64,000 bases of DNA from Bdellovibrionaceae bacterium UBA1609. Lineage in GTDB: Bacteria; Bdellovibrionota; Bdellovibrionia; Bdellovibrionales; UBA1609. Within the stretch, counting starts at the first letter, position 1. Every line of letters begins with the position of its first letter. The position numbers and the translations under genes are program-made. The DNA lies in contig DCMZ01000012.1 in the NCBI GenBank assembly GCA_002321895.1, positions 16,963 through 80,962 on the forward strand, in the 5' to 3' direction. Below, one piece after another: positions 16,740 to 25,346 of the stretch. Below the pieces are notes generated by a model, which saw only the letters and a program-made list of their open reading frames with translations, was not told the DNA's origin and made no database searches.

Positions 16740-17276
16740 TTGTTTAAACAGTTTTCAATGTATTTGGGTTTTTTAATTTTATTGATGGTTTTTTCGGCCT
16801 GTACCAGCGAGCAAAAAATCGTTTGCGACCAAAGGGATTGGTACGAACTGGGTCGGCAGGATGGCTTGCTAGGACATAGGGACAATTTTAGCGGTGTTGA
16901 ACGTCGCCCGGCTTGTGAGCAGTCCGAAGTGATTTCAGATGTAAACCGCTATAATAGTGGCCATGCCGCAGGACTGATTGCCTTTTGTACCTCTAGTAAT
17001 GGTTTTGAATTAGGGTTCTCAGGTGAGCCCTTCACCGATATTTGCCCGCAAGGCCTTGCTGATCGATTTCAACAGGCGTTCCGCTTAGGGGAAAGAGCAA
17101 GAGAGCTATCGAATGATTCTAGACAGTTGGAGAGTCAGATTCTTTCTACGGAGCAGGAAATCCTTCAGCGAACACAACAGCAGGAAATTGCCGCGCTTCA
17201 GAGAAGACTTGAAGAACTGCAAACCCTTCGCTCTTCTAAGTTAGAGCAGATCACTCGATTGCGAAAATCACTATAA
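16740..17276 (+). CDS. Probable lipoprotein with DUF2799-like domain and coiled coil
   Basis: 178 residues starting at TTG 16740 with GAGG 5 nt upstream; an ATG at 16758 is the alternative. The signal ends LLMVFSAC with a lipidation Cys at 21. Residues ~28-105 show W-x-x-G-x-x-DG-x-x-G (DWYELGRQDGLLGHRD) and a second G-x-x-x-G block with YNSGHAAGL, resembling DUF2799. From ~110 to the end is a Gln/Glu/Leu-rich coiled coil (LESQILSTEQEILQ and onward). Function unknown; envelope location inferred. Convergent with the trmH gene. Confidence 0.7.
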   Translation: MFKQFSMYLGFLILLMVFSACTSEQKIVCDQRDWYELGRQDGLLGHRDNFSGVERRPACEQSEVISDVNRYNSGHAAGLIAFCTSSNGFELGFSGEPFTDICPQGLADRFQQAFRLGERARELSNDSRQLESQILSTEQEILQRTQQQEIAALQRRLEELQTLRSSKLEQITRLRKSL

Positions 17277-17297
17277 ATTTTTAGGTTTTACTTCCGT

Positions 17298-18026
17298 CTA
17301 TTTCAAAGTGTTGAGTAGTTGCTCTGGGTTTTTAACGGCCTTGTAATAGTAGTAGGCTTTGAGTTCTTCGAATTGTTCGGTCGACAAGTCACCGGAATGA
17401 CCTTGTGTTTGATTTCGAGCCAACCAGATATGGTAAAAGCTTAATGCCGCAGCAACGGAGATATTAAAACTTTGCGAAAAACCCGTCATAGGTAGGATGA
17501 TGTTTTGGTCGGCCAACTCGGTGGCCTCAGCGGAGATACCTTCTTTTTCATTTCCAAAAATAATGGCCGAAGGTTCTGTAAAGTCGATGTCACTGATAGG
17601 TACTGAGGATTTTAAATCTGTAGCGTAGATTTTGTATCCTCTCTGCTTTAAGTCCTTAATGCAGGTAGCAGTACGGCCATATTCTCGTACATCTAACCAC
17701 TTGTCGGCTCCTTGTGTGACTCGATTTGCTGATTTAAATCGAGCATCCTCCGACTCGATGATATGGAATTCAAAAAAACCATAGGCCTCTGCGGAGCGCA
17801 TGGCTGCACTGATGTTCCCACGGTCATAGATATTCTCCATCACCGGTATAATGGAGCGAGTACGGCCTTTAAGGACCTCATCAATTCGGGACTTTCTCTC
17901 TTCAGTGATGAACTCAGAGAGACCTTGGATCACCTGATTGGAGGAAAGTTTTGTATCTCCAACCGGTATAGCACTGCCCGATAGGAATCGGTGGGCTCTC
18001 CAAAATTTTTCCTTCTCTATGGTCAT
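17298..18026 (-). CDS. tRNA/rRNA 2'-O-ribose methyltransferase, SpoU (TrmH-like) family
   Basis: SPOUT-fold enzyme using SAM to methylate a ribose 2'-OH; the length (242) and N-terminal segment TEERKSRIDEVLKGRTRSI are like TrmH, which makes Gm18 in tRNA. The three SpoU motifs are present: NISAAMRSAEAYGF (motif 1, with the catalytic Arg), IIFGNEKEGIS (motif 2) and ILPMTGFSQSFNISVAAAL (motif 3), the last forming the deep-knot SAM site. It begins 4 nt after the stop of the upstream methyltransferase gene (18031-19215), so both are one operon devoted to RNA modification. Confidence 0.85.
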   Translation of the reverse strand: MTIEKEKFWRAHRFLSGSAIPVGDTKLSSNQVIQGLSEFITEERKSRIDEVLKGRTRSIIPVMENIYDRGNISAAMRSAEAYGFFEFHIIESEDARFKSANRVTQGADKWLDVREYGRTATCIKDLKQRGYKIYATDLKSSVPISDIDFTEPSAIIFGNEKEGISAEATELADQNIILPMTGFSQSFNISVAAALSFYHIWLARNQTQGHSGDLSTEQFEELKAYYYYKAVKNPEQLLNTLK

Positions 18027-18030
18027 AGGG

Positions 18031-19215
18031 CTATTTATCCGAAAACATCAAAAATTCAACCGGGATTCCACTGTTTTTGAAGGAAAGAACCCCTTTGCCT
18101 TGTGAGGAGTCAGAAGTCACGATCAATCCCATATGAGAAGGCTGATAGTTTTTTCGTAATGCTTCGATCAATTGCTCATTATTTTTTGTCTGCGGAGAGC
18201 GTTTAAGTCGGGCATTGTAGGGCGGATTCGTGATCAGCCAGAGGTTTTCCTCAGTGTGGGGGAGTTTATATTCCAAACCATCTTCATTAAACAAATCGGT
18301 TTCTGGGATTGAGGCCAAATTGGTTTCTGCCGCTTTGATGGATTTCGGGTCCAGATCAATCCCAACTAGGTTTTTGAAGGGACTTAAGGGGACTTCTAGT
18401 TCTTTTAAAATGCGTTTTCCAAAATTGGGTATCTGTTTACATATAAAAAAGGAATCAAAAGCGAACGGTCGGAAAAAAAGTGGCTTATATAAAAAATATG
18501 CCTCTCCTAGAAAGGTGCCGGAACCACACATAGGGTCCACCAGGTTAACAGATTGTGGAGAAGGGCTACAGGAATTCAGCATTTTCAAAAGTAGACCAGC
18601 CGCGAGAGTTTCTCTTAAAGGAGCTGCTGTGGTTTGCGTTTTATAGCCTCGCTTATGTAAATGGTCACCCGATGTGTCGACACTGATGGTGCATTGATCC
18701 TGATCGAACCGAATGAAAATAGTAGGGGATTGCATGGGTAGTTTTTTTCGAGCGGGTTGAGCCGCACGATATCGTTCAAATGCTTGAAGGGCAGATTGTT
18801 CTAGATTTTTTTTATGGAAAAGGCGGGAACCATGACTTTCCACTTTGAATTTAGGGGTGTCTTGCCCGCAAAAATAATTCCAAGGTATCTGCACCAGGCG
18901 TTTTTCAAAGTCGACAAAATGAGTGCACTTAAACTGCTCAATGCGCCAAAGAATTCGGTTGGCCGTTTTCAGGCAATGGTTGAGCAAGAACCCTGTCCCA
19001 AGCGGCAAAGAGAGCTCTATACCGCCACTCCATAGACTTAAGTCGGGCTTCAGTTTGGGTGCTAGCTTTTTCAGCCAAAACTGGATTTCCTGAGCTAAAA
19101 TCGGCTCAAAATCCAGTGCACAGCTAATAAAGAAGCGTTGGTCGTCTTTTATCCAGTTTTCCTGGGAGTACGTTGCTTTGATCTGTCTTGCCACCTGTTT
19201 AAATTCAAGCCACAC
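18031..19215 (-). CDS. THUMP/RlmL-type class I RNA (guanine-N2) methyltransferase
   Basis: 394 residues. The N-terminal ~190 residues look like the ferredoxin-like plus THUMP RNA-binding part (FFISCALDFEPILAQEIQFWLKK; SGDHLHKRGYKTQTTAAPLRETLAAGLL is the conserved joint to the catalytic domain). DPMCGSGTFLGEA at 227-239 is the SAM-binding motif I, GIDLDPKSIKAAETNL motif II, and NPPY at 330-333 the catalytic motif of N2-guanine/N6-adenine methyltransferases. This order is that of RlmL (23S m2G2445) and Trm14-like enzymes; the exact target cannot be told. Cytoplasmic, co-transcribed with the downstream SpoU methyltransferase. Confidence 0.85.
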   Translation of the reverse strand: MWLEFKQVARQIKATYSQENWIKDDQRFFISCALDFEPILAQEIQFWLKKLAPKLKPDLSLWSGGIELSLPLGTGFLLNHCLKTANRILWRIEQFKCTHFVDFEKRLVQIPWNYFCGQDTPKFKVESHGSRLFHKKNLEQSALQAFERYRAAQPARKKLPMQSPTIFIRFDQDQCTISVDTSGDHLHKRGYKTQTTAAPLRETLAAGLLLKMLNSCSPSPQSVNLVDPMCGSGTFLGEAYFLYKPLFFRPFAFDSFFICKQIPNFGKRILKELEVPLSPFKNLVGIDLDPKSIKAAETNLASIPETDLFNEDGLEYKLPHTEENLWLITNPPYNARLKRSPQTKNNEQLIEALRKNYQPSHMGLIVTSDSSQGKGVLSFKNSGIPVEFLMFSDK

Positions 19216-19261
19216 TAGTAGGGTAGTTATATAAAAATCAACCCGAAAACAGGGAGAGGTT

Positions 19262-19804
19262 ATGAACTTTATAAAAAAATCTATAATTAGCTTAGGGGCT
19301 ATGGTGGGAATAATGGGAGTTACAATACCCTCTCACGCTCTTTTGATCGAACCCATTCTTACTTATGGTGCAACCACTCTAGATGTTTCAGGATCCGACG
19401 ACAATCCCTCAAACCTCTATTATGGATTAAGACTTGGTACGGATGTGGTGGATTTAGGCTTCGCCTCACTCTTCGTAGCCCTTGATTATAAAACCGGTGG
19501 CGGTGAGTTTTCCATTGGTGCGCCTGTAAATTTAACTTCAGATTTTAATTACACAATGACATCAGTGGATGTGGGATTAGATCTTCCATTGGTTCGGGCT
19601 TGGTTGATGTATATGGTGACAAATAAAATTGCTTTCGATGTATCGGGAGTGGATGACTATGAGGGTGAAGGTGCTATTGGACTTGGTGTTGGTTTAGGAG
19701 TACTTCCATTTGTAGAGATCAATGTGGAATACATTGCCTCTTCTGACGACGATGTAGATTTACAAACCCTGTTGGTGGGCGTGAGTTTACCACTAGATAT
19801 TTAA
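19262..19804 (+). CDS. Exported protein, probable outer-membrane beta-barrel
   Basis: 180 residues with a signal peptide (MNFIKKSIISLGAMVGIMGVTIPSHA). The mature part is a series of amphipathic strands (LYYGLRLGTDVVDLGFASLFVALDYKTGGG, GLGVGLGVLPFVEINVEYIASS) ending in LLVGVSLPLDI, a typical small eight-strand barrel pattern; acidic turns (SDDNPS, SDDDVD) suggest loops. GGGAGAGGTT stands before the ATG. Single-gene transcript ended by a strong terminator. No family assigned. Confidence 0.65.
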   Translation: MNFIKKSIISLGAMVGIMGVTIPSHALLIEPILTYGATTLDVSGSDDNPSNLYYGLRLGTDVVDLGFASLFVALDYKTGGGEFSIGAPVNLTSDFNYTMTSVDVGLDLPLVRAWLMYMVTNKIAFDVSGVDDYEGEGAIGLGVGLGVLPFVEINVEYIASSDDDVDLQTLLVGVSLPLDI

Positions 19805-19825
19805 TCTTAATTAAAACTTAACTAA

Positions 19826-19857
19826 AAGGGTCCTCTATATGAGGGCCCTTTTTTTTT
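19826..19857 (+). terminator. Rho-independent terminator
   Basis: AAGGGTCCTC (19826-19835) and GAGGGCCCTT (19841-19850) pair across a TATAT loop with one T-G wobble, followed by T residues to 19857; 22 nt after the barrel gene. Confidence 0.88.
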
Positions 19858-20033
19858 ATGAAGTGCCGGACTTTAGAGTCAAATTTTGTCACTTTATAAG
19901 TTTTCTTACACCCCCTATCCTCGGAAAGCCCCTACAGGAGGGGAAATCTTTTGGAATATGTATTGCTCCATTGTACCTGGATTATTGATGAGCGACATGG
20001 CAACTGATTGGTAGCCAAGAATGGAGATACATT

Positions 20034-20984
20034 ATGAAGTTACGAACATTGATTGTTTTATTCACCCTTGGATTCACTTTTTCCGCTTCTGGCGCTATAG
20101 AAAATGGTGTCTCGAACTTCCTCTATAGATCCGTAATGTTAAAATCAAACTATCGAGATATGGGGTGTACTTCTTTTGTGGCCCAGAATCCAGAGTCCGG
20201 GACAATCGATGAATTCTCGGCGGCCCATTGTTTTGCAGATGTAGATGAGTTTGATGCAAATGATTCATTCCAAGTTTTTGTTCAGCCTAAAAGAGTAAAA
20301 AAAGATAAAAAGCTGAGAGCTTCCGATGGAGGAAAATACATTGTCTCTAAATCTGAGGGGCACACTGCTCAGTATGAAGTGGCTGTTGACCAGGCTGAAT
20401 CTCTTTCTGGAAGAGATATCTCCCAGTTTCCCACAACCTTTTTAGGTGAAGTCCCTCTGGTTATTAATTCCCAGATGCCTCGGGTGGGAGATCAACTGCA
20501 ATCGGTCAGCTTTCCCGGAGGGCAGGGCCCGAGCTCCATGTCTTGCACAGTTACCGGTTTTGCTGCCACTCCGATCATCTATGATAACGACAACGACCAC
20601 CAGCTCAGTTTTGTATGTGCACCTGACTCACAAAAAGGAGAGCCTTTCGGTCTAGGAAGTTCAGGAGCTCCCATGTTTAACGAAGCTGGAGAAGTTTTTG
20701 GTGTATTTCATCGAGAGTACTCCGATAAATACGGTGGTTATCTTGTAACCCCCTTTAGCGCTTTTCGACAGCAAAGGGTGTCCATTGAAAAAATGCTTAC
20801 CGGTACTCCTGCGGATAAACTCATCACCGCAGCACATGGATGTTTTGATGATCGAGGAGTGCTTGTAGAGTTGATTTATTCTTTTAATTCACTTGGGCCA
20901 GACAGGCAGCATTTGAGCTTTAAATTGCAGGATAGGGTCTATTCAGAAACCTGGATTTCTGAGGCCAATTGCACAGATCTTTGA
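20034..20984 (+). CDS. Exported trypsin-like serine protease
   Basis: 316 residues with a signal peptide (cleavage near SASGA, residues 17-21). Chymotrypsin-fold family S1: SAAHCF holds His65 with Cys66 (paired to Cys45 as the histidine-loop disulfide), VAVDQA offers Asp119 as the second triad member, and GLGSSGAP at 206-213 holds the nucleophile Ser210; here Ser replaces the Asp of the usual GDSGGP. Cys171 and Cys195 may form a second disulfide. No propeptide longer than a few residues is evident. Secreted or periplasmic protease, substrate unknown; a degradative role against other cells' proteins would fit the presumed lifestyle. Confidence 0.8.
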   Translation: MKLRTLIVLFTLGFTFSASGAIENGVSNFLYRSVMLKSNYRDMGCTSFVAQNPESGTIDEFSAAHCFADVDEFDANDSFQVFVQPKRVKKDKKLRASDGGKYIVSKSEGHTAQYEVAVDQAESLSGRDISQFPTTFLGEVPLVINSQMPRVGDQLQSVSFPGGQGPSSMSCTVTGFAATPIIYDNDNDHQLSFVCAPDSQKGEPFGLGSSGAPMFNEAGEVFGVFHREYSDKYGGYLVTPFSAFRQQRVSIEKMLTGTPADKLITAAHGCFDDRGVLVELIYSFNSLGPDRQHLSFKLQDRVYSETWISEANCTDL

Positions 20985-21197
20985 TTGAATGGAAATTGCA
21001 AAAATCGTCCTATGCGTGAAATATATACATCGCAACTTTGTTACACACCCGATTTATTGACCTGAGGACCAATCTGTTCATTATAGAGGGCGAATAACCT
21101 TAACAAACCTGGCTTCGTTATTGCTCATGTAAAGCCTGACCCAATAAACCCAACTCCTCGCCGAGCGAGGTAGACTTATATGTAAGGAGTTTCTCCC

Positions 21198-24032
21198 ATG
21201 AATCGCCACCCCCTTTCTACGACTCTGCGGTATTTCTTATCGCTAACAATGGTCCTAGGTTATCTTCCAGCAATGGCTGGCTCTATGCCTGGACTCTCTA
21301 AATCTCAACGAGCTGAATTGGTTCGCAAGGCCACGTCTGAGTTATCAGCCGCAGAATTAAAGCAATACGCTTCTGCGACTATGGACAGCAGCGAGATCGC
21401 AGACCTTCAGGTTATTACGGATAACGACATTGCCTTTTGGAAAAAAGTCGAAGTGATTCGAAGTGCCCAAAGAGGTGACGAACTTCGTTTGGTATATTTT
21501 ATATTCGCAAATGACACCACTTCTTCATTTTTAGCTAAAGAGCTATTAGATGCGGCTAAAAGAGGTGTTCGGGTTAAGCTCATGGTCGACTACTTTCAGA
21601 ACTATGCAAAGATAGATCTGTTGAAAGCCATGGAGTTGAACTCTAAAGGTTTAATTCAGGTTCGTCTTTACAATCGACCGACAAGAAATACTATATTAGA
21701 TGCTGCTTACTTAACTCTTGGTTGTGACGGTGAACTTACAAGTAATGCCGACAGAACGGCTTGTAAGAAAATTAAAATTCAAAAGTTGGATGCAGCTGTG
21801 GCTGAAGCCAACGAGCCGATGCTTGATAAAGCGATCAATATCTCTAATATGAATATCGCTCAATCGGGCTTGTTTTTAAGTGGTCTTTATTCAAAAGATT
21901 CAGATATTATGGCTAAAGCGGTTTTGGGTGGTCAGCAAATCGATCTTTCTAAACTTAAAAGTGGTGATAGCGATGAACCAGCTATGACAGCAGAGGACAA
22001 AGAGGGTCTCAAAACCTTTCTTAAGTTAATTTGGAAAGCTAAAACAGCAGACAATCCATTTACTCGCCTTTCGGCTGCCATGCAGTTGAGATTGGCTTTT
22101 TTACTGTTTGGTGAATCTAAGAAGCTTAACCAAATCTATAACGGTTTAACAGGTGTAGTGCCTTTTTCAACGTCTGGATCTAAAGCCTACGGCGACCGTC
22201 TGACTAAGGATTTTGTAACTGTAGATCGATCTCACTTAACGGATTACACTCACCACAAGCTTGTTATGAAAAATGGTAGCAAGTGGGTCATGGGTGGCCG
22301 AAACGTTGAAGATTCTTACCATGTAGCTAGCGAAGACCTCATTTCTAAGTATATGTTTATGGACACCGATGTAATGGTGACTTTGAAACAGGATTCGCAG
22401 GCGATGAGAGATTCTTACGACAAGATTTTTAACTTTAGAGCCATGGCGGCTTCGTTGAACGAAGTGGCACAACATGCTCCTAACGATCAGGCGGCGAACT
22501 TGGCTATCGTTAAGAATAAATGTCTTGAAGGCTTCCTATCGGATGTTAAGGGGCTCGCGACCAGTGAGCAGCGTACGGATTACTTGAGATCAGCTGACTA
22601 TAGATCAGAAAAAAGAACTCCTGAATTCAAAGAAGCTAAAGCGGCTTATCAAGCAGAAGCGTGTACTCAACTTCAAGCTGATTATACTGCGGACGAGCGA
22701 CGTGAAATGGCAATGGGTGACCTATTGGCCTTAGCCCAAGAGTATGAAGCTTATGCTCAAGAAAAAGGTCTTCTGCAGAAAGTGTCTGAGAATAAATCGA
22801 CTCTAAAACTAAGTGCTAATGACAAAAAGACGGCTAAAATTGCATACCTTGAGAACATTCATTTCGATAAAGATATGGAAGATACATCTCAGGCACGAAG
22901 AGTTTATGGCCTCACTGAATACACTAAGCCAAATACTGATGGTTCACAGTCCAATATTTTTGTGAGAGCTATTTCAGCTCCGTTTAAATGGTTGTTTGCC
23001 ATCGACAATGAAAAGTCCACTTCTACTAGATACATCCACGACGCTTTAGTGCGCGGTATGGAGAGTGCCTGTGCAAGAAGTCGAGATGGTAAAGAGCGTG
23101 AGCAAGTGATTTTACACAATGCTTATTTTGCTCCACCAAGCAACCTTCTATCGTCTTTCGCGAACATGTTGGATGGTACTTGGGACTGCAGAAACGTTGA
23201 TCTTGTTATCATCACTAACTCCTTCGATACTACGGACTTAACTCCGGTGAACCTTGTAGCACGCCATGCCTTCTTACCTTTGATTCAGTACAACAATAGA
23301 ATCAATGCAGGTAAAAAGAGAGCTCGAGCGGCCACATTGTCTTACTTTGAGTATGAGAATGACGAAAACTTCTTCAAACGTTCTCTTCACTCTAAGGTGA
23401 CTGTTCTAGGAAAGAATGACATCATTATTGGATCTGCCAACGCGGATTACAGAAGCTATTTGATGGATACAAATAACGCTTTGTACATCAAAGATGCTCC
23501 TGAGTTAGTGGCAGAGTACACTTCGGGCTTAAAAAAGTTGATAGCTTCAGCTGATACAAAAAGTCGTAGTACTTCTGAGTTTGAACCAAAGTTAATGGTT
23601 CCTAAATTCGTAGAACAGTCTAGAAATCAAATCGTAGCTAACGATTGGGAAATCGTTCAGGCTGAGATGGCTAAATACGGAGTAGAAAAGTATTTAGAAA
23701 ATCAAGCTAATGAGAGCTCAGAAGGTGAGCAGAGCTACGGAGAATTGATTCTTTACTTCAAAAGCTTACTTGATCTAGCGTATAACAAATCACATAAAGT
23801 GGTTTCTGTTCTTGAAGACGAAGATGATATCGAAACTATGATCGAAGATAAAATGTATCGAGTGATTAAGTCAGACAATAACAATTGGTATGATATGTCA
23901 TTCAAAGATCAGTTTAGAACCATCAAGGACTCTGGAAGCGTATTAGAAATTAAACCAACTCCTATGATTAAACGTTTGAGAAAGCGTTTTAGAGCCGGAG
24001 AAGAGGTTGATGATGCTTGGAAGTCTATTTAA
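21198..24032 (+). CDS. Large exported phospholipase D-like protein
   Basis: 944 residues with an N-terminal export signal (STTLRYFLSLTMVLGYLPAMAG). Two phospholipase D half-sites are seen: THHKLVMKNG..VMGGRN with His352/Lys354, and SLHSKVTVLG..IIIGSAN with His731/Lys733. The region ~85-135 (VIRSAQRGDELRLVYFIFANDTTS then LLDAAKRGVRVKLMVDYF) is the usual first strand-helix unit. In both motifs the Asp of HxK(x)4D is not Asp (Asn and Gly). The middle ~400-600 is helical and specific to this protein. It is most like cardiolipin synthase/PLD toxins in order of motifs, but far longer and exported. Codon use is biased, suggesting strong expression. AAGGAG precedes the ATG. Confidence 0.75.
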   Translation: MNRHPLSTTLRYFLSLTMVLGYLPAMAGSMPGLSKSQRAELVRKATSELSAAELKQYASATMDSSEIADLQVITDNDIAFWKKVEVIRSAQRGDELRLVYFIFANDTTSSFLAKELLDAAKRGVRVKLMVDYFQNYAKIDLLKAMELNSKGLIQVRLYNRPTRNTILDAAYLTLGCDGELTSNADRTACKKIKIQKLDAAVAEANEPMLDKAINISNMNIAQSGLFLSGLYSKDSDIMAKAVLGGQQIDLSKLKSGDSDEPAMTAEDKEGLKTFLKLIWKAKTADNPFTRLSAAMQLRLAFLLFGESKKLNQIYNGLTGVVPFSTSGSKAYGDRLTKDFVTVDRSHLTDYTHHKLVMKNGSKWVMGGRNVEDSYHVASEDLISKYMFMDTDVMVTLKQDSQAMRDSYDKIFNFRAMAASLNEVAQHAPNDQAANLAIVKNKCLEGFLSDVKGLATSEQRTDYLRSADYRSEKRTPEFKEAKAAYQAEACTQLQADYTADERREMAMGDLLALAQEYEAYAQEKGLLQKVSENKSTLKLSANDKKTAKIAYLENIHFDKDMEDTSQARRVYGLTEYTKPNTDGSQSNIFVRAISAPFKWLFAIDNEKSTSTRYIHDALVRGMESACARSRDGKEREQVILHNAYFAPPSNLLSSFANMLDGTWDCRNVDLVIITNSFDTTDLTPVNLVARHAFLPLIQYNNRINAGKKRARAATLSYFEYENDENFFKRSLHSKVTVLGKNDIIIGSANADYRSYLMDTNNALYIKDAPELVAEYTSGLKKLIASADTKSRSTSEFEPKLMVPKFVEQSRNQIVANDWEIVQAEMAKYGVEKYLENQANESSEGEQSYGELILYFKSLLDLAYNKSHKVVSVLEDEDDIETMIEDKMYRVIKSDNNNWYDMSFKDQFRTIKDSGSVLEIKPTPMIKRLRKRFRAGEEVDDAWKSI

Positions 24033-24059
24033 TAGTCTTCCTCACCAATCATTGATTGA

Positions 24060-24091
24060 AAAAGCCATTCCTTAGGGAGTGGCTTTTTTTG
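24060..24091. terminator. Terminator overlapping the 3' end of the convergent gene
   Basis: AAAAGCCATTCC (24060-24071) pairs with GGAGTGGCTTTT across a TTAG loop (one wobble) and is followed by T residues. It serves the PLD-like gene, yet its right arm encodes the last residues (KKATP) and stop of the minus-strand gene beginning at 24072. Confidence 0.8.
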
Positions 24092-25220
24092 TTTCTAAAT
24101 ATCTGAAAGCTACATCTAGAATTTCCGATAGGGCTTGATCGAAAATCGATTTATATTCAGAGCCGAAATGGGCAACCAGTTCAGACTCTTTAAAATGGGT
24201 GAGTCCATAATTGTTTTCGGCGCTCATGATTCCCTCTTTGACCTCTAAAATAGTGTTTTCGGCCGAAGGGAAGACAAAGTGATGGCGTCTATAGGCGTTG
24301 AACAGAATCCAGTGGGCCGCTTTATGGATAGGCTCTGTCTGGTTGCCAGGCTGGGATTTGAATTGATTGTTGAATTCAACAAGAAAATTCTGGATATCGG
24401 AGTTTCTTAGAACGACCTCTTCCACTGAAAGTGTGTCCTCAAAGGATTTGATATATTTGTTCCAGAGAACTTCACTATGTTGATAATTGTCTTTTGGGGA
24501 TCTTCGAGAAACCTGATGAGGGGAGTTGTTGAAGCCAACTTCAGTATAGACTAAGAAGATTCCATCTTCCATAGCTCTATTGTAGAGCTCCTTAGAGGGA
24601 TTGATTGTCGTGGGAAAAAACAAGGCGATATGAGAATTATGCAATCGATTGATGCTTGAATAAGTAGTTAAGTTATCCAGATCATTATTTGTGAGGGTTT
24701 TCAGGGCCTCTGATCGACGAGGATCAAAATCTTCAGCCCTAAACGACGCGAGAATCGTATATATTTCCGCATAGTGGTCTAAAAGGGATAGAGTGGTTTC
24801 GACGGGTTCAATGAGTTTTAATTCGTCAACAAAGTCTTCCATTTCCTTTAATAGGAGCTCTAGATGAGCTTTTAGTTGAGAGAGGTCTGTTGCGCTCCAT
24901 TTAGTCTCATTGGGCGTGGTCTTAGTAAGCTTAAGCCATTGCTTTGTTAGAAAATGCTGGCGGTGTTCAATTTCTGCTCTGAGTGAGAGTAGGTAGCGAT
25001 GTCTTTCTGGGACGGGGAGGTCATCTGTCTTTTTCCCAGATCGGATCCATCGTTTGAGTCTGGAGCTGATGGTCGGAATTGAAAGTTCGAGAGAGTCCTC
25101 GGTGTCCATGGTGAATACCACTGAATTATTGGCTCTAAACAATGTATTGCATTGATTAGAGAACGCAGGTGGTGTCATCAGGAGGAGTCCCGCTGTGACG
25201 AAACTAGGGGATTTTTTCAT
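24072..25220 (-). CDS. Exported protein of unknown function
   Basis: 382 residues from ATG 25220, which begins a signal peptide (MKKSPSFVTAGLLLMTPPAFS); the frame is open further upstream, but only with a TTG start at 25316 and no export signal at that N-terminus. No clear ribosome binding site precedes 25220, so the start is tentative. The mature protein is mostly alpha-helical with many Glu/Lys/Leu (for example LSQLKAHLELLLKEMEDFVDELKL) and two Asn-rich stretches around 190-215. It ends inside the terminator of the neighbouring PLD-like gene. No family recognised. Confidence 0.6.
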   Translation of the reverse strand: MKKSPSFVTAGLLLMTPPAFSNQCNTLFRANNSVVFTMDTEDSLELSIPTISSRLKRWIRSGKKTDDLPVPERHRYLLSLRAEIEHRQHFLTKQWLKLTKTTPNETKWSATDLSQLKAHLELLLKEMEDFVDELKLIEPVETTLSLLDHYAEIYTILASFRAEDFDPRRSEALKTLTNNDLDNLTTYSSINRLHNSHIALFFPTTINPSKELYNRAMEDGIFLVYTEVGFNNSPHQVSRRSPKDNYQHSEVLWNKYIKSFEDTLSVEEVVLRNSDIQNFLVEFNNQFKSQPGNQTEPIHKAAHWILFNAYRRHHFVFPSAENTILEVKEGIMSAENNYGLTHFKESELVAHFGSEYKSIFDQALSEILDVAFRYLETKKATP

Positions 25221-25346
25221 GGGTAGAAGGCTACAGTGGGGCATTTGTTTCGCCAACATTGGGTTGGATGATTTACACTTATACCCAAAGTGAAAAGGAA
25301 TGCTTATGGATCCCAAAGAATGCGTTGATAGGTGGAGTCGTCCTAT

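Noticed and set aside
21057..21090. TTGACC and TATAGA as a promoter for the PLD-like gene
   Set aside because: Spacing is 19 nt and both elements are imperfect; not strong enough to call.
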